Source of the DNA: an uncultured SAR116 cluster alpha proteobacterium | GTDB taxonomy: Bacteria > Pseudomonadota > Alphaproteobacteria > Puniceispirillales > Marisalimonadaceae | Reading direction: 5' to 3' | NCBI GenBank assembly: GCA_902622745.1 | Contig: CACNQW010000009.1 | Coordinates: forward strand, 1 to 38,810 | Length of the DNA: 38,810 nt | Part shown: one piece after another, positions 16,746-23,434 of the stretch | Position numbering within the stretch: the first letter of the stretch is position 1 | Layout: each line of letters starts with the position of its first letter | Made by a program: the position numbers and the translations under genes | The notes under the pieces: generated by a model | The model's input: the letters and a program-made list of their open reading frames with translations, nothing else | What the model was told of the DNA's origin: nothing | The model's database searches: none

Positions 16746-17525
16746 ATGAAGCTAAAAAATATTACAAAATCAAAAATATTGAATAAAGAATTATCTTTTG
16801 GTGTTGGTGTTAGGCAAGCAAGAACTGTTGATATTGGAAAAATTATGAAAACATGTGGATACGATTGGCTGTTTATTGATTTGGAACACAATAGTATGGA
16901 TATTGATATGGCAACTCAGATTTCTATGGCTGCACAAGATACTGGCATTACTCCTATCGTAAGAGTGCCTGATTTTGCTCATCATCATGCAACAAGAGTT
17001 TTAGATTGTGGTTCACAAGGTATAGTTTTTCCTCATGTAGACGACAAAGAAACAGCAGAACGTTTAGTCTCTAATTGCTTTTTTCCTCCAAAAGGTCATA
17101 GATCAATGACAGGATTACTGCCTCAGTTAAATTTTAAAAAATTTCCTGTTGGTGAAGTATCCAAAATAATCAATGACGATATAATAATTGTAGTAATGCT
17201 AGAGACACCTAAAGCAATACATAATGTGGAAGAAATTGCATCTGTTCCTGGAATTGATGTGTTACTGGTGGGAACAAATGATCTTTGTATGGAAATGGGA
17301 ATCCCTGGTGAGTTTAGTCATAATGACGTTAAAAAAGCGTATAAAAAAGTTATTCAAGCTTGTAACAATAATAATATTTTACCAGGAATGGGTGGTGTTT
17401 ATGATGAGACTTTAATGCATGAATATATCGATTTAGGAATGAAGTTTATATTATCTGGATCAGATTTATCTTTTCTAGTAAAAGGTGCTGAGGATCGTCT
17501 AAATAATTTAAAAAATAAAGGTTAG
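16746..17525 (+). CDS. HpcH/HpaI-family aldolase
   Basis: The 259 residues form a class II pyruvate aldolase barrel. YDWLFIDLEHNSMD, VRVPDFAHHHATRVLDCGSQ and FPPKGHRSMTG bind substrate. VVMLETPKAI and LLVGTNDLCMEMG carry the metal-binding Glu and Asp of the family. HpaI itself cleaves 4-hydroxy-2-oxoheptanedioate; relatives act on 2-keto-3-deoxy sugar acids or 4-hydroxy-oxo acids. Preceded by a strong GGAGG site, it shares an operon with the flavin reductase 4 bp downstream. The divergent HpaR-type regulator supports a link to aromatic breakdown, but no other hpa gene is here. Confidence 0.85.
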   Translation: MKLKNITKSKILNKELSFGVGVRQARTVDIGKIMKTCGYDWLFIDLEHNSMDIDMATQISMAAQDTGITPIVRVPDFAHHHATRVLDCGSQGIVFPHVDDKETAERLVSNCFFPPKGHRSMTGLLPQLNFKKFPVGEVSKIINDDIIIVVMLETPKAIHNVEEIASVPGIDVLLVGTNDLCMEMGIPGEFSHNDVKKAYKKVIQACNNNNILPGMGGVYDETLMHEYIDLGMKFILSGSDLSFLVKGAEDRLNNLKNKG

Positions 17526-17529
17526 ATAT

Positions 17530-18666
17530 ATGGCAGAATCGAATTTATTTTCAGCTTTTAGTCTAAATAATAAAATTTTTAGAAATAGAATAATATTATC
17601 ACCAATGTGTCAGTATAAAGCCAATAATGGTTTTATAGATGAATGGCATTTGCAACATTATTCTAGATTTGCTTTCTCTGGGTTGGGAGGCGCGTTTATT
17701 GAAGCAACAGCAGTCTCACCTGAAGGTAGAATAGGTTATGGTTGTACAGGTATATGGAATGATGACCATATTGAAGGATTAAAAAAAATAACCAAAATTT
17801 TTAGAGAACATAATTGTAGAAGTGGGATACAGTTAGCTCATGCAGGTAGAAAAGCAAGTTTTTTAAGACCATGGGATGGAGCTAAACCAATTGAAACAAA
17901 TGATGGTGATGAAAGTAAATGGCAGACAATTGGACCTAGTGCTATTGCAGTAAATGCTGATACTCCAACACCTTTGGAAATGAGTCTAGATGACATCAAC
18001 AGAGTTAAAGAAGATTTTAAAAATGCAGCTATAAGATCTATTAAAGCTGGCTTTGACATGATAGAAATTCATGGCGCACATGGATATTTATTACATTCAT
18101 TTTTCTCTCCATTATCAAATAAAAGAACTGATAACTTTGGAGGAAGCCTGGAAAATAGAATGCGTTTTGGATTAGAGGTTGTAAAATCAATAAAGTCAAT
18201 TTTACCTGATGATATTCCATTATTTTTTAGAATATCCTCTGTGGATGGTGCTGAAAATGGAACAAAGTTTGAAGAAAATATATCTTACGCAAGAGAACTT
18301 AAAAAAGCTGGTGTTGATATTATCGACTGTTCTTCAGGGGGTATCGGAGGCTCACCTGTCTTAACAAAATCTAAAATTATTCCAGGCTTTCAAGTACCAT
18401 ATTCAGAAAGAATTAAAAAAGAAGCTAATATAAATACCATGGCAGTTGGAGCAATAATCGAACCAGATCAAGCTGAAGACATAATAACTAATGGTCGAGC
18501 TGATTTAATAGCAATAGGACGAGAACTTCTTGCTGATACGCAATGGGTTTATAAAGCAGCTACGAAGTTTGGTTTATCTAACTCTAAAGATTTTTTGCCA
18601 GATAGTTATTCTTTTTTCTTAAGTAGAAGAGATGATTACCTCGACAGATCTGCAAAACCAGCTTAA
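17530..18666 (+). CDS. Old yellow enzyme family NADH:flavin oxidoreductase (YqjM-like)
   Basis: This is a 378-residue FMN barrel. PMCQYKANNGFIDEWHLQHY near residue 26 holds the redox-sensing cysteine and tyrosine of YqjM-type (class III) ene-reductases. IEIHGAHGYLLHSFFSPLSN has the His-x-x-His pair that binds the substrate oxygen, followed by KRTDNFGGSLENR. FQVPYSERIKKE and LIAIGRELLADTQWVYKAA complete the FMN site. It reduces activated C=C bonds with NAD(P)H; the natural substrate is unknown. It starts 4 bp after the aldolase gene, and its stop abuts the stop of the convergent NIPSNAP gene. Confidence 0.92.
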   Translation: MAESNLFSAFSLNNKIFRNRIILSPMCQYKANNGFIDEWHLQHYSRFAFSGLGGAFIEATAVSPEGRIGYGCTGIWNDDHIEGLKKITKIFREHNCRSGIQLAHAGRKASFLRPWDGAKPIETNDGDESKWQTIGPSAIAVNADTPTPLEMSLDDINRVKEDFKNAAIRSIKAGFDMIEIHGAHGYLLHSFFSPLSNKRTDNFGGSLENRMRFGLEVVKSIKSILPDDIPLFFRISSVDGAENGTKFEENISYARELKKAGVDIIDCSSGGIGGSPVLTKSKIIPGFQVPYSERIKKEANINTMAVGAIIEPDQAEDIITNGRADLIAIGRELLADTQWVYKAATKFGLSNSKDFLPDSYSFFLSRRDDYLDRSAKPA

Positions 18667-18999
18667 TCAGTTATTAGGGTTTTTAAAATCATAAAAATCA
18701 ACAGTTTTTACTAGCTTGTTTTTTTGAGATTCTAATGCTCCTAACTTAGCACTTTCTTGTGTATAATTTATCCAATCTGGATCTAACCACATTTTCGCTC
18801 TCTTCTTTTCTCTATCATCGGCATTTTTATAAACCCAAATATGAGTATACTCATTAGGATCACCTGTTTCACATACTGCAAACAATAGGGGTTGTCCTAG
18901 ATTTCTTGATTGTGGCTTTTTTCCCATTTTTTCATAAAGTTCTAAATGTTTTTTTATAGTTCCTGGTTTGCATCTATAAGTTCTAATATCTAAAAGCAT
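18667..18999 (-). CDS. NIPSNAP family protein
   Basis: This is a 110-residue ferredoxin-like dimeric alpha-beta barrel protein. It starts MLLDIRTYRCKPGT, continues with HLELYEKMG and has THIWVYKNADDREKKRAKMW, all typical of NIPSNAP. GAGGA precedes the ATG. Bacterial members have no settled biochemical role; many sit beside degradation genes. It is convergent with the old yellow enzyme gene and divergent from the small unknown ORF at 19055. Confidence 0.8.
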   Translation of the reverse strand: MLLDIRTYRCKPGTIKKHLELYEKMGKKPQSRNLGQPLLFAVCETGDPNEYTHIWVYKNADDREKKRAKMWLDPDWINYTQESAKLGALESQKNKLVKTVDFYDFKNPNN

Positions 19000-19054
19000 T
19001 GTATCCTCAAAAATTAATTATATATTAAATATTAATATATCACTACTTCTTACT

Positions 19055-19339
19055 ATGGAAATTATAAAAATTAATACTGTTGAAAAACTATCAATTGATT
19101 CTTCTAATACCACCAGATATCTAGGTTATCCAAGAAAAGTTCCTCTATGGAAGTTGGAGTTCAATCTTCCAGAATTGTGTTCCCTGGTAAGAGGAGAAGA
19201 TAATTCTGACATAAGTTTTGAAATAGAACATTCTAGTGGCGTTGCATTTGTACCATCTTTGTCAAATAAAGAAGCAGAGTTTAGGCTAAAAAAAATGTTT
19301 CCAGATGTTTTGGAAATTAAAAGTTGTTTAAGAGCATAA
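19055..19339 (+). CDS. Small protein of unknown function
   Basis: I do not recognise this 94-residue protein. It has no signal peptide or membrane segment. The sequence is mixed alpha/beta with a well-formed RYLGYPRKVPLWKLEFNLPE stretch and a FRLKKMFPDVLEIKSCLRA tail. The ribosome site is weak, but the composition is protein-like and it fills the gap between two real genes. It may be a single-gene unit divergent from the NIPSNAP gene. Confidence 0.6.
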   Translation: MEIIKINTVEKLSIDSSNTTRYLGYPRKVPLWKLEFNLPELCSLVRGEDNSDISFEIEHSSGVAFVPSLSNKEAEFRLKKMFPDVLEIKSCLRA

Positions 19340-19417
19340 AAACATATAAAAAAATTGCATATTTAAATTTAATTTTATATTTTAAATATATACTAAATTA
19401 AATAGAGAATATCTCTA

Positions 19418-19458
19418 TAAGACTAACTTGCTCAAGTTTTTTGTTCAAACTAGTCTTA
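19418..19458 (+). promoter_or_regulatory. Hairpin in the cold-shock gene leader
   Basis: TAAGACTA (19418-19425) and TAGTCTTA (19451-19458) are exact inverted repeats, and a further 3 bp (CTT-G against C-AAA side) can pair after two mismatches. The hairpin lies about 30 bases before the cold-shock ATG, inside a 149-base leader. It lacks a following T-run, so it is not a terminator for the upstream ORF. Temperature-responsive leaders are known for csp genes; that role here is inferred. Confidence 0.45.
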
Positions 19459-19488
19459 AGTTTAGCATAAACATGTAAAGGAGTTTTT

Positions 19489-19698
19489 ATGCCTAACGGT
19501 ACAGTAAAATGGTTTAACAAAAAAAAAGGTTATGGTTTTATAGAACCTGAAACTGAAAATGAAAAAGATGTATTTGTTCATATTTCAGCAGTCAAGGAAG
19601 CTGGATTATTTAATTTAGATGAAGGCGATAAATTGACTTATGAGCTTGAAACTGGTGAAAATGGTAAAATATCAGCTGTAAAGTTAAGCAAGGCTTAA
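19489..19698 (+). CDS. Cold-shock domain protein, CspA family
   Basis: The 69-residue single-domain protein has both RNA-binding motifs: KGYGFI (RNP1) and VFVHIS (RNP2), after the standard start GTVKWFNKKKGYGFI. It binds single-stranded RNA or DNA and acts as an RNA chaperone. A strong ribosome site, AAGGAG, lies 6 bases before the ATG, and a long structured leader precedes it. The next gene starts 9 bp downstream and may share its transcript. Confidence 0.97.
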   Translation: MPNGTVKWFNKKKGYGFIEPETENEKDVFVHISAVKEAGLFNLDEGDKLTYELETGENGKISAVKLSKA

Positions 19699-19707
19699 AA
19701 CTCAAGT

Positions 19708-20010
19708 ATGAAGGCCTATTGGGTAGCTAGATCTAAAATTATAAATAAAGTTAATTATAAAAAATATACAGATTTAGTTCCTGATATAATTGAAAAATAT
19801 AACGGTAAAATTTTAGCCCGTGGTGGTAACTTTAAAGTTCTAGAAGGTACCGATCAATTCCATAGATTTGTGATTATAGAATTCCCTTCACTTGAGGATG
19901 GGAAAAGATGTTGGTTATCAAAAGAATATCAGAAAGCTTCATCGTTTAGAAAAAATGGATCTGGATTAGTTGATTTGATTTTAGTTGAATCTGGAGATGC
20001 AACTAAATAA
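19708..20010 (+). CDS. DUF1330 family protein
   Basis: The 100-residue dimeric ferredoxin-like protein starts MKAYWVARSKI. It has KILARGGNFKVLEG, FHRFVIIEFPSLEDGKRCW and a YQKASSFRK stretch, the DUF1330 pattern. The function is unknown; members are often near catabolic enzymes. Its stop overlaps the hydrolase start (TAATG), so the two are translationally coupled. Confidence 0.85.
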   Translation: MKAYWVARSKIINKVNYKKYTDLVPDIIEKYNGKILARGGNFKVLEGTDQFHRFVIIEFPSLEDGKRCWLSKEYQKASSFRKNGSGLVDLILVESGDATK

Positions 20011-20915
20011 TGAAACTATATCCAAAATTGAAGTCTGAGTTTATAAATGTTCCCGATAGAGGTTTTGGCAAGTCAAAAATTTATACAAGCCATGGTGGGA
20101 ATGGTCCACCTTTATTACTAATTCATGGTAACCCAATGTGTCAACTAACATGGCACAAAATTTTACCAGCTCTTATAAAAAATTTTTATGTTGTAGCTGT
20201 GGATATTCGTGGTTATGGCGATAGTGAAGGTCCAAAAGCAGGAGGGGAAAACCATATTAATTATTCTTTTAGAGCTATGGGTGATGACTTTAAATTTATT
20301 ATGGAAAAACTAGGGTTCGATAAATTCTACGTGGCTGGTCATGATAGAGGCGCCCGGGTGACTCATAGATTATGTTTAGATTATAAAAATAATATCATTA
20401 AAGCTGCAGTCATTGACATATTGCCAAATCGACATTTATGGAGAAATGTAAATAAAGATTGGTCAATGGCTTATTGGCACTGGGTTTTTATGTTGCAACC
20501 TTATGATTTTCCTGAAAAGTTAATGAGCAGTGTTTCACCCTCCTACTTTATGAAAAAAAAATTATCAAAGCCTGGGGTTGGATTAGATTTTTGTAAAAAA
20601 ACATTTAAGGAATATGTGAGATGTTTTAACTGGAAAACTATATGTGCTTCATGTGAGGATTATAGAGCTTCACCAACTTGCGATTTAGATATGGAGAATA
20701 AGGATTTTCAAAATAATAACCACGTTGATTGTCCTTTGCTAGTTTTGTGGGGTAAGAAAAGCCATACAGAAGTTTCTGATGGTAATGTTTTAGAAACTTG
20801 GAGAAAATATTGTACTAATAAAGTTGTTGGAAGTAGTATAAATGGAGGTCATTACATTCAAGAAGAAAATCCAAAAGAAATTATAAAATGGTTTGAACAT
20901 TTTTTTAGGAGGTAA
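20010..20915 (+). CDS. Alpha/beta hydrolase, haloacetate/fluoroacetate dehalogenase-like
   Basis: The 301-residue hydrolase has the whole residue set known from fluoroacetate dehalogenases. The nucleophile D112 is in GHDRGARV, with carboxylate-binding R113 and R116. The second acid D136 is in VIDILP and the base H281 in GGHYIQEENP. The halide pocket residues H157 and W158 are in YWHW, and Y218 is in DYRAS. VDIRGYGDSEGP is another family stretch. Spacing fits the Rhodopseudomonas enzyme within one or two residues, from memory. It probably cleaves C-F or C-Cl in a 2-haloacid, giving glycolate; an esterase or epoxide hydrolase is less likely. It overlaps the DUF1330 gene by one base. Confidence 0.8.
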   Translation: MKLYPKLKSEFINVPDRGFGKSKIYTSHGGNGPPLLLIHGNPMCQLTWHKILPALIKNFYVVAVDIRGYGDSEGPKAGGENHINYSFRAMGDDFKFIMEKLGFDKFYVAGHDRGARVTHRLCLDYKNNIIKAAVIDILPNRHLWRNVNKDWSMAYWHWVFMLQPYDFPEKLMSSVSPSYFMKKKLSKPGVGLDFCKKTFKEYVRCFNWKTICASCEDYRASPTCDLDMENKDFQNNNHVDCPLLVLWGKKSHTEVSDGNVLETWRKYCTNKVVGSSINGGHYIQEENPKEIIKWFEHFFRR

Positions 20916-20919
20916 ATTT

Positions 20920-21498
20920 ATGAAGACACTTAAAATTTCAAAAGAAGAAATGTTAAAAAGAGTATCTGTTTTTAAGGACTTAAAGCCTTTGCCGATACAA
21001 CTTGATAAAAATATTCCTCAAGAAGGTAAAGATATTGTTTATGCAAGAGAATTACTTTCAATAATTGGCTTAGAGAATAATTCACACAATACGCCAATTA
21101 ATAAAAATGCTCCGATAACAGGAGCTGCTGGAATTACAATGACAATTGCAAAATGTCCACCTAATCAAGGGCCAGGTTTACATAATCATCAAGCTACTTT
21201 TGAAACTTTTACAGTTTTAAAAGGTAAATTTTTAATTGCTTGGAATGACGATGGGTCAGAAGAAATTATATTAAATGAATTAGACACAATTTCAATTCCT
21301 CCTGGTGTTTGCAGATCTTTTAAAAATATTTCAGATGAAGAGGGGTTGCTTCAAGTTATAATTTCTGGAGGTGTTCACGATATGAATGATATAGCTTTTA
21401 CAAAAGTTGCAAAAGATCAAATGGAAAAAATTGAATCAAATTTGTCTAAAAAATTTGAAGATGTTGGTTTTAAATTTAATGCAGGATTAAATAATTAA
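20920..21498 (+). CDS. Cupin-domain protein
   Basis: This is a small cupin of 192 residues. The first cupin motif is present as GLHNHQATFETFTVLKGKF, with two His and one Glu. The second reads IPPGVCRSFKNIS, where the usual metal-binding His is replaced by Arg, so metal binding may be altered. I chose the ATG at 20920 because AGGAGG lies at 20907-20912. An upstream TTG at 20893 would read through that site. It follows the dehalogenase-like gene by 4 bp and overlaps the convergent transporter by 4. Confidence 0.8.
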   Translation: MKTLKISKEEMLKRVSVFKDLKPLPIQLDKNIPQEGKDIVYARELLSIIGLENNSHNTPINKNAPITGAAGITMTIAKCPPNQGPGLHNHQATFETFTVLKGKFLIAWNDDGSEEIILNELDTISIPPGVCRSFKNISDEEGLLQVIISGGVHDMNDIAFTKVAKDQMEKIESNLSKKFEDVGFKFNAGLNN

Positions 21499-22376
21499 TA
21501 AGATATATTTTTTAACTTTGTAAGATAATATCCTGAAACAACTATCAGTATAGATCCTAGAATTGTTGAGTTTTCTGGAACTTCATTATAAATTACATAT
21601 CCCCAAAATGCAGCTAGTATAAGGGTTATATTTACAAATGGTGAAGCAACTGAGGCATTTATATATGTCAATGATTTAATAAAGAAAAAATGTCCTAAAG
21701 TAACTAAGACTCCCATAAGTATCATTAAACAAAGATCAAAAAAAGAAGGGATTTCAAAAAAATAAATCCCAAAAGGGATTGCTAAAAAAGATCCTGAAAT
21801 TGCTGTATAAATTAAAGTAGTGGATGACTTATCATTTTTATTTAAGTATTTTGTTGAAATTGTAAATAATGCAAAAAATAATGCTGCTAAAAAAGGAAAA
21901 ATTATATATAGATTAAAAATTTTAGAACCAGGATTTGCAATAACTATAGCTCCAACTAAACCTATAATAATCAGAAATATTTGTTTGTTTGAAACTTTTT
22001 CTTTTAAAAAAATAATTGCTAGGATCATAGTCAATATTGGTCCTATCATATAAATTGCTATGTGATCTGCAAAAGGAAGAGTTGCTAATCCAGCAAACAT
22101 ACAACATGTTGTTAGCATTAAAAGAGCACCTCTGCCTAGTTGTAATTTAGGCATGTCTGATTTTAATAATTTACTAAAATCTTTATTAAATAATAATATT
22201 AAAAAAATTAACTGTGATACATATCTTGTGAATACAATAAAAAGAGGATCATAACGTTGACCTAAGTCTTTAGCTATAAGTTCCATAATTGAAAAAATGA
22301 AGTATGTAGCTATTATCAAAAAGAAACCTTTTGATTTATTTGATGAAACTTCAAACAATTTGATAATAGAATTCAT
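21495..22376 (-). CDS. EamA/DMT-family transporter
   Basis: The 293-residue protein has about ten hydrophobic segments and two EamA repeats: ELIAKDLGQRYDPLFIVFTR then TCCMFAGLATLPFADHIAIYMIGP, and later a second half with LGHFFFIKSLTYINASVASP. It resembles the RhaT/SAM-carrier-like group of permeases; the substrate is unknown. It lies downstream of the DUF1127 gene and its terminator, so it is probably transcribed on its own. Confidence 0.85.
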   Translation of the reverse strand: MNSIIKLFEVSSNKSKGFFLIIATYFIFSIMELIAKDLGQRYDPLFIVFTRYVSQLIFLILLFNKDFSKLLKSDMPKLQLGRGALLMLTTCCMFAGLATLPFADHIAIYMIGPILTMILAIIFLKEKVSNKQIFLIIIGLVGAIVIANPGSKIFNLYIIFPFLAALFFALFTISTKYLNKNDKSSTTLIYTAISGSFLAIPFGIYFFEIPSFFDLCLMILMGVLVTLGHFFFIKSLTYINASVASPFVNITLILAAFWGYVIYNEVPENSTILGSILIVVSGYYLTKLKNISY

Positions 22377-22404
22377 TTAATAAAATTATATTTATTTATG
22401 TTGA

Positions 22405-22490
22405 ATGCAATAAAAAAGGGTGAAGTTAATCACCCTTTTTATATTTAATCTAGATAAGAAGAGGAGGAGGAATATATATCTAGAAAAAAA
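22405..22490 (-). ncRNA. Candidate anti-Shine-Dalgarno sRNA, cuckoo/CcsR-like
   Basis: Read on the minus strand just after the DUF1127 stop, TCTAGATA and TATCTAGA (22484-22477 and 22456-22449) form an 8-bp stem around a 20-base loop. The loop contains CCTCCTCCTC (22470-22461). About 8 bases later a strong terminator hairpin begins. In Rhodobacter and relatives, sRNAs with CCUCCUCCC loops lie directly downstream of DUF1127 genes and are cut from the shared message. Gene order, loop motif and terminator all agree here. Ends are approximate, and only one loop with the motif is seen. Confidence 0.6.
22413..22440 (-). terminator. Rho-independent terminator
   Basis: An 11-bp perfect stem (22413-22423 with 22430-22440) encloses a 6-base loop. 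The GGGTGA/TCACCC core is flanked by A and T runs, so on the minus strand it ends in a U-tract. It would end transcription of the DUF1127 gene and the sRNA candidate and insulate the transporter gene. The A-rich side also lets it work in the other direction. Confidence 0.85.
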
Positions 22491-22498
22491 TTTTGTAT

Positions 22499-22723
22499 TT
22501 AAGCAGCTTTAGCTTTTGTAGATTTAATTCTACTTATCTTCTTAGTTGGAAAATTTGCAACTTCTTTGTAATTGTAAAAATCACCTGTATCTAAAGAAGT
22601 TCTAGTTATTCCCATTGCTTCAAGCTCATTGTCTGATAAGAATGCCAAGGCTTGTCTTGTTCTATTAATCGCAATTTTTTCGAAAATAGAAGTTATAGTA
22701 TTTATAAATTTATTGTTAGACAT
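22499..22723 (-). CDS. DUF1127 (YjiS-like) small protein
   Basis: The 74-residue basic protein has the DUF1127 core NRTRQALAFLSDNELEAMGI followed by TRTSL, typical of Alphaproteobacteria and often an RNA-binding helix pair. In Rhodobacter sphaeroides the DUF1127 protein CcaF1 binds RNA and helps mature sRNAs encoded downstream. The 3' end here also carries such an sRNA candidate. The tail KKISRIKSTKAKAA is lysine-rich. AAAGGAAC precedes the ATG. Low-complexity AT-rich DNA lies upstream. Confidence 0.88.
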   Translation of the reverse strand: MSNNKFINTITSIFEKIAINRTRQALAFLSDNELEAMGITRTSLDTGDFYNYKEVANFPTKKISRIKSTKAKAA

Positions 22724-22786
22724 TATTTGTTCCTTTTGAATATATTAAAGATATAATTGTTTCTTATTTAAAAGAGAATACACAAT

Positions 22787-22856
22787 AATAGAAAATAATT
22801 ATTTCTATTTTGGAAATTATTTATAAATATTAAATATATTATTTCTAATATAGAAA
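22787..22856. repeat. Two inverted repeats sharing TTTCTA/TAGAAA in the divergent control region
   Basis: AATAGAAA-7-TTTCTATT (22787-22809) and TTTCTA-3-TAGAAA (22842-22856) lie in the 249-bp gap between the DUF1127 gene and the ExbB-like gene. They share the TTTCTA half-site and could be regulator sites. The rest of the gap is AT-rich, with one possible promoter and nothing else I can name. Confidence 0.35.
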
Positions 22857-22886
22857 AAATAGTATTTGAGAAAATATTAATCAAAA

Positions 22887-22914
22887 TTTACAATATTCAC
22901 TTTGAAATTATTTA
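22887..22914 (+). promoter_or_regulatory. Possible promoter of the ExbB-like cassette
   Basis: TTTACA (22887-22892) and TATTTA (22909-22914) are 16 bases apart, giving a leader of about 50 bases before the ATG at 22973. The match is moderate, and chance matches are expected in this AT-rich gap. Confidence 0.25.
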
Positions 22915-22972
22915 AAGCTTGTTTAATTCGACAATTAGATGTTGTAATCACTACGAACATAAGGAGAATTTA

Positions 22973-23434
22973 ATGAAAATAACAAAACCATTTTTATTGT
23001 GGTGGATACAAGTTGTTACCATTTCTTTTGCATCCTTTTTTATATATACTTTTAACTGGTTTGAAGCACTTTATGATGCAGATCAAACAAAAATAAGTTT
23101 TTTAATAATAATTGTATTTATCGGAGCTACTTTAACTGTAGGTGTTTTAAGCTACAAAAACCTATCTAATAGAAATGTTCTATCTAATTATGTTTGGTTT
23201 TCTTCTGAAACCATGGTTACTTTAGGTTTGATTGGAACAGTTGCTGGTTTTCTTTTAATGTTAAGCTCAGCTTTTGATAATCTTGATGTTAAAAATGTTG
23301 AGAATGTTCAAGAAGTTATTACAGATATGTCTTTAGGAATGAGTACAGCTTTGTGTACTACTCTTGTTGGTCTTGTATCAAGTGTATTAACAAAAATACA
23401 AATGGTAATCTTAGAGAATAACAACCATGAATGA
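22973..23434 (+). CDS. Small MotA/TolQ/ExbB-family proton channel protein
   Basis: The 153-residue protein has four hydrophobic segments (about 7-27, 40-60, 80-99, 121-141). The last two hold the family core: LGLIGTVAGF with T89, and MSTALCTTLVGLVSSV with T130. These line up with the proton-path threonines of ExbB (T148, T181 in E. coli); the ExbB Glu176 position is Thr125, as in MotA-like members. At 153 residues it is much shorter than ExbB or MotA and lacks a big cytoplasmic domain. I chose the ATG at 22973 because AAGGAG precedes it. It overlaps the next gene by 8 bases. It is probably the stator ring of a proton-driven complex. Confidence 0.75.
   Translation: MKITKPFLLWWIQVVTISFASFFIYTFNWFEALYDADQTKISFLIIIVFIGATLTVGVLSYKNLSNRNVLSNYVWFSSETMVTLGLIGTVAGFLLMLSSAFDNLDVKNVENVQEVITDMSLGMSTALCTTLVGLVSSVLTKIQMVILENNNHE

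Noticed and set aside
22413-22440. Terminator hairpin as an operator or transposon end
   Set aside because: The G/C-rich core flanked by A and T runs just after a gene end fits a terminator better; no transposase or target duplication is seen.
22449-22484. Purine-rich GAGGAGGAGG as a plus-strand ribosome site
   Set aside because: No start codon with an open frame follows it on the plus strand; the functional reading is the CCTCCTCCTC loop on the minus strand.
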